Origin: Sphingomonas sp. S-NIH.Pt15_0812
Lineage (GTDB): Bacteria; Pseudomonadota; Alphaproteobacteria; Sphingomonadales; Sphingomonadaceae
DNA length: 15,915 bases
Assembly: GCF_003951315.1 (NCBI RefSeq)
Contig: NZ_QLJH01000048.1
Span: 1-15,915 of the forward strand
Reading direction: 5' to 3'
Position numbers and translations under genes: made by a program. Of this stretch, positions 14,293 to 15,915 are shown piece by piece (position 1 is the stretch's first letter; every line of letters starts with the position of its first letter). Under the pieces are notes generated by a model. That model made no database searches. It was not told the DNA's origin and saw only the letters and a program-made list of their open reading frames with translations.

Positions 14293-14562
14293 TCACCGTT
14301 CTCCGAACGGATGCTTACCGTATTGTCGCATGAGAAGGTCGATCGCCTCCCCCATCAGGGCTTGAAGCGTAGTACCATTCTCAGCCGCGAGGACGTTCAA
14401 GCCCCGACTGACCTCCGGGCTGAAATAGGCACTGACGGCCTTCTTGCCTTGCCGTGCTGTCGATCGGACTGGCGATGAACCCTCCGAAGCCGGAACCGGG
14501 GCGCTCAGTTCCACCTTCGCGCGCTCCGCTCGCTGCTGCCTCATTGCGCCGAACTTGCTCAT
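14293..14562 (-). CDS. Ribbon-helix-helix partition partner (ParB/ParG-like)
   Basis: An 89-residue protein. A basic, disordered N-terminal tail (residues 1-40: MRQQRAERAKVELS, STARQGKK) precedes a ribbon-helix-helix fold (KAVSAYFSPEVSRGLNVLA, then TTLQALMGEAIDLLMRQYG). This layout matches small centromere-binding partners such as ParG, in which the tail stimulates the ParA ATPase and the RHH dimer binds tandem operator repeats. It starts one base after the parA stop (14564-14566), so the two are co-transcribed. It is likely to bind the 8-bp arrays near parA and at 12658 and to repress the operon. An antitoxin role is less likely without a toxin gene. Confidence 0.82.
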   Translation of the reverse strand: MSKFGAMRQQRAERAKVELSAPVPASEGSSPVRSTARQGKKAVSAYFSPEVSRGLNVLAAENGTTLQALMGEAIDLLMRQYGKHPFGER

Positions 14563-14563
14563 A

Positions 14564-15241
14564 TCAGCCCCGCTTCTTCTTACCTTGCTTACTTGTGGAC
14601 AGGTTCACACGTTCGCGCGTCCACGTCCATAGGGCAGCGATCTCCTCCGCTGCCTTTCCCTCCGGTTCGACCTCCATCGCGGTTTTCCCCTGCGCCGTAC
14701 TGTGGTGATAGATCGCGCGTAGGGTGAGCATGACAGGCGCGACTGGAACGCCCATGCCCTCGACGCCCTCACTGCCCTCGATCAGCTCACGCGCGTCACG
14801 ATAGGTAGTCGGCGCTCTCTGGGGACCACCCATGAACATAACGAAGGCCGGCTTGCCAGCTGCCTTCACCAGCTCAGCCGTCGTCTCAACCGCCGTCAGG
14901 TCAAATGCCTGAGGGCGACACGGGATCAGGATCAGGTCCGCAATCTTGCACGCCTCCCGTGCCATAATGTCGGCATGTGGCGGCGTGTCGACAATTACTA
15001 GATCAGCGCCAAGATCGGCAGCCTGCTGCACCTTGCGCGGAAGGAGCGTGGGAGAAGCACAGTCCACCACCTCCGGCTCCACGCCGCCTCGCCAAAGGTT
15101 CCACTGACTAGCGGTCGCTTGTGGATCAGCGTCGAGAATCAGCGTGGAAAGCCCCGCAGCGGTAGCAGCGCTGGCGAGATGAATGGCGAGGGTAGTTTTA
15201 CCCGCGCCGCCCTTCTGACTGATAATGGATATGGTTCGCAT
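14564..15241 (-). CDS. parA: ParA-type partition ATPase
   Basis: This 225-residue Walker-type ATPase begins MRTISIISQKGGAGKTT, with the deviant Walker A motif KGGAGKTT at about 10-17. It continues with LILDADPQATASQW (Walker A') and LVIVDTPPHA (Walker B). It has no N-terminal DNA-binding extension, as in type Ib ParA/ParF proteins. It segregates plasmid copies over the nucleoid together with the RHH partner. ATG 15241 is preferred to ATG 15289 because the family fold starts there and AGGTG precedes it at 5 nt; the longer version would translate the repeat array. An array of 8-bp repeats covers its promoter. Confidence 0.93.
   Translation of the reverse strand: MRTISIISQKGGAGKTTLAIHLASAATAAGLSTLILDADPQATASQWNLWRGGVEPEVVDCASPTLLPRKVQQAADLGADLVIVDTPPHADIMAREACKIADLILIPCRPQAFDLTAVETTAELVKAAGKPAFVMFMGGPQRAPTTYRDARELIEGSEGVEGMGVPVAPVMLTLRAIYHHSTAQGKTAMEVEPEGKAAEEIAALWTWTRERVNLSTSKQGKKKRG
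14592..14623 (+). repeat. Short 8-bp phased repeat cluster at the 3' end of parA
   Basis: CTTGTGGA, CAGGTTCA, CACGTTCG and CGCGTCCA run in 8-bp steps and fit the CAyGTTCA consensus of the arrays at 12658 and 15247. They lie within the last codons of parA, so coding constraint could also explain them. Confidence 0.45.
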
Positions 15242-15246
15242 GTCGA

Positions 15247-15318
15247 CACCTGAACCTGCTCGCGTGTGAACACGCTCACTAGCGGACATATGTGCGTGCT
15301 TACAAGCTCACATACATG
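15247..15318 (+). repeat. 8-bp phased repeat array upstream of parA (candidate operator/centromere)
   Basis: Nine 8-bp units in phase: CACCTGAA, CCTGCTCG, CGTGTGAA, CACGCTCA, CTAGCGGA, CATATGTG, CGTGCTTA, CAAGCTCA, CATACATG. All start with C, and several match CAnGCTCA, like the array at 12658. It fills the gap between parA and the phosphatase stop, where an autoregulated par promoter would be. Confidence 0.65.
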
Positions 15319-15915
15319 GCTTGTTAAACCGACACTGCCACCCCGCATTCGTCTGCTCGAACCGCACCACCTCGCCGTTACTGATCGCCGGTGGCTCACC
15401 CTTGCGCCAGAAACGTAGCATCTTGCCGCGATCATCCAACTCAGGCTGAGTGACGGTGGCGCGCACCGCCTGAATGAATTGTCCGTGGCTGAAAACATAG
15501 ATTGAACCGGGTAAAGGCAGGGCGGCGAGCCGGGACAACGCCGCCTCGGCCCGACGTAGCAAAGTGCCAAAGCTCTCCGCACCCTCACCGTCACAATAGG
15601 CGGGATCGGCTTCGCTCCAGTATCGCTCCAGATAGGGCATCCGCTCGCCGCTATGCGTACCGTTCCAGCGGGAGGGCTGAAGATAGGTGAACTCCTCAAT
15701 CGGCCATACCTCCACCGGCACGTCGCAGAACCGCTCGATCGTCGGCGCCGCCGTTTGCTGCGTGCGAAGATACGGCGAGGTTACGATCAACGCCGGGCGC
15801 TCCTGCCAACTCTCCGCAACTTGGCGTGCTTGGCTCCAGCCCAATTCGGTCAGCTCGATCGAGGCGAGGTCGTCGCAGGGCATGCCGGCGTTGCCGGTGC
15901 TCTGGCCGTGGCGGA
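15308..15915 (-). CDS. Histidine phosphatase (phosphoglycerate mutase-like) family protein, main part
   Basis: This is the C-terminal bulk of a 207-residue protein whose true start is ATG 143-141 across the circular join; the in-window Met at 15883 is internal. Branch-1 histidine phosphatase features are visible in the joined sequence: RHGQST near the N-terminus (phospho-accepting His), SPYLRTQQTA (second Arg), acidic residues in the middle, and SHGQF (second catalytic His) near residue 150. The family hydrolyses phosphate esters or moves phosphate groups through a phospho-histidine; the substrate here is unknown. There is no signal peptide, so it is probably cytosolic. It is the second gene of a resolvase-phosphatase operon. 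Its stop (15308-15310) lies inside the 8-bp repeat array in front of parA. Confidence 0.88.
   Translation of the reverse strand, partial: RHGQSTGNAGMPCDDLASIELTELGWSQARQVAESWQERPALIVTSPYLRTQQTAAPTIERFCDVPVEVWPIEEFTYLQPSRWNGTHSGERMPYLERYWSEADPAYCDGEGAESFGTLLRRAEAALSRLAALPLPGSIYVFSHGQFIQAVRATVTQPELDDRGKMLRFWRKGEPPAISNGEVVRFEQTNAGWQCRFNKPCM
15789..15915. repeat. Terminal redundancy, right copy (circular contig overlap)
   Basis: Exact copy of bases 1-127. It is an assembly duplicate rather than a biological repeat, because the histidine phosphatase frame continues through it without a break into base 128 onward. Confidence 0.95.

Noticed and set aside
13923..14333. 136-codon plus-strand open frame
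   Set aside because: Composition is not protein-like, it has no ribosome-binding site, and it overlaps the well-supported RHH partition gene on the other strand.

Overview
This window reads as one complete small circular plasmid. Bases 1-127 recur exactly at 15789-15915, which is what an assembler leaves at the ends of a circular contig, so the molecule is about 15.8 kb. A histidine phosphatase gene runs across the join. The G+C-rich backbone, the Rep_3 initiator with iterons, the ParA/ribbon-helix-helix partition pair and the style of the proteins suggest an alphaproteobacterium, probably a sphingomonad. That host call is inference; no rRNA or chromosomal marker is present.

Backbone. A Rep_3 initiator (11726-12601) follows an origin with a near-consensus DnaA box, an AT-rich stretch with four GATTC repeats and five direct iterons at an exact 22-bp step plus a sixth. 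A parA/RHH pair (15241-14293) is flanked by arrays of 8-bp phased repeats that look like its centromere or operator. An RP4/IncP-like oriT (about 10196-10300) lies beside a truncated traJ-like gene. No relaxase is present, so the plasmid should be mobilizable only with help. A serine resolvase is translationally coupled to the histidine phosphatase.

Cargo is almost all genome-defence-like. (1) 967-5669, + strand: a tight six-gene cassette of a DUF6932-like nucleotidyltransferase fold, a HTH-ImmA/IrrE metallopeptidase, a Beta_protein-family protein, a dual-OB-like protein and two different DUF488 proteins. This is the best candidate for an undescribed system. (2) 8452-5678, - strand: a PaeR7I/XhoI-type restriction-modification operon in the order HTH regulator, N6-adenine methyltransferase, endonuclease. 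(3) 9555-8539, - strand: a ScoMcrA-like HNH endonuclease. (4) 13804-12905, - strand: a DUF4238 protein in A+T-rich DNA.

The leading region next to oriT holds a long imperfect inverted repeat. Beyond it is a small unknown gene preceded by a strongly structured leader whose last hairpin contains the gene's Shine-Dalgarno sequence. Both deserve attention because this DNA would enter a recipient first.
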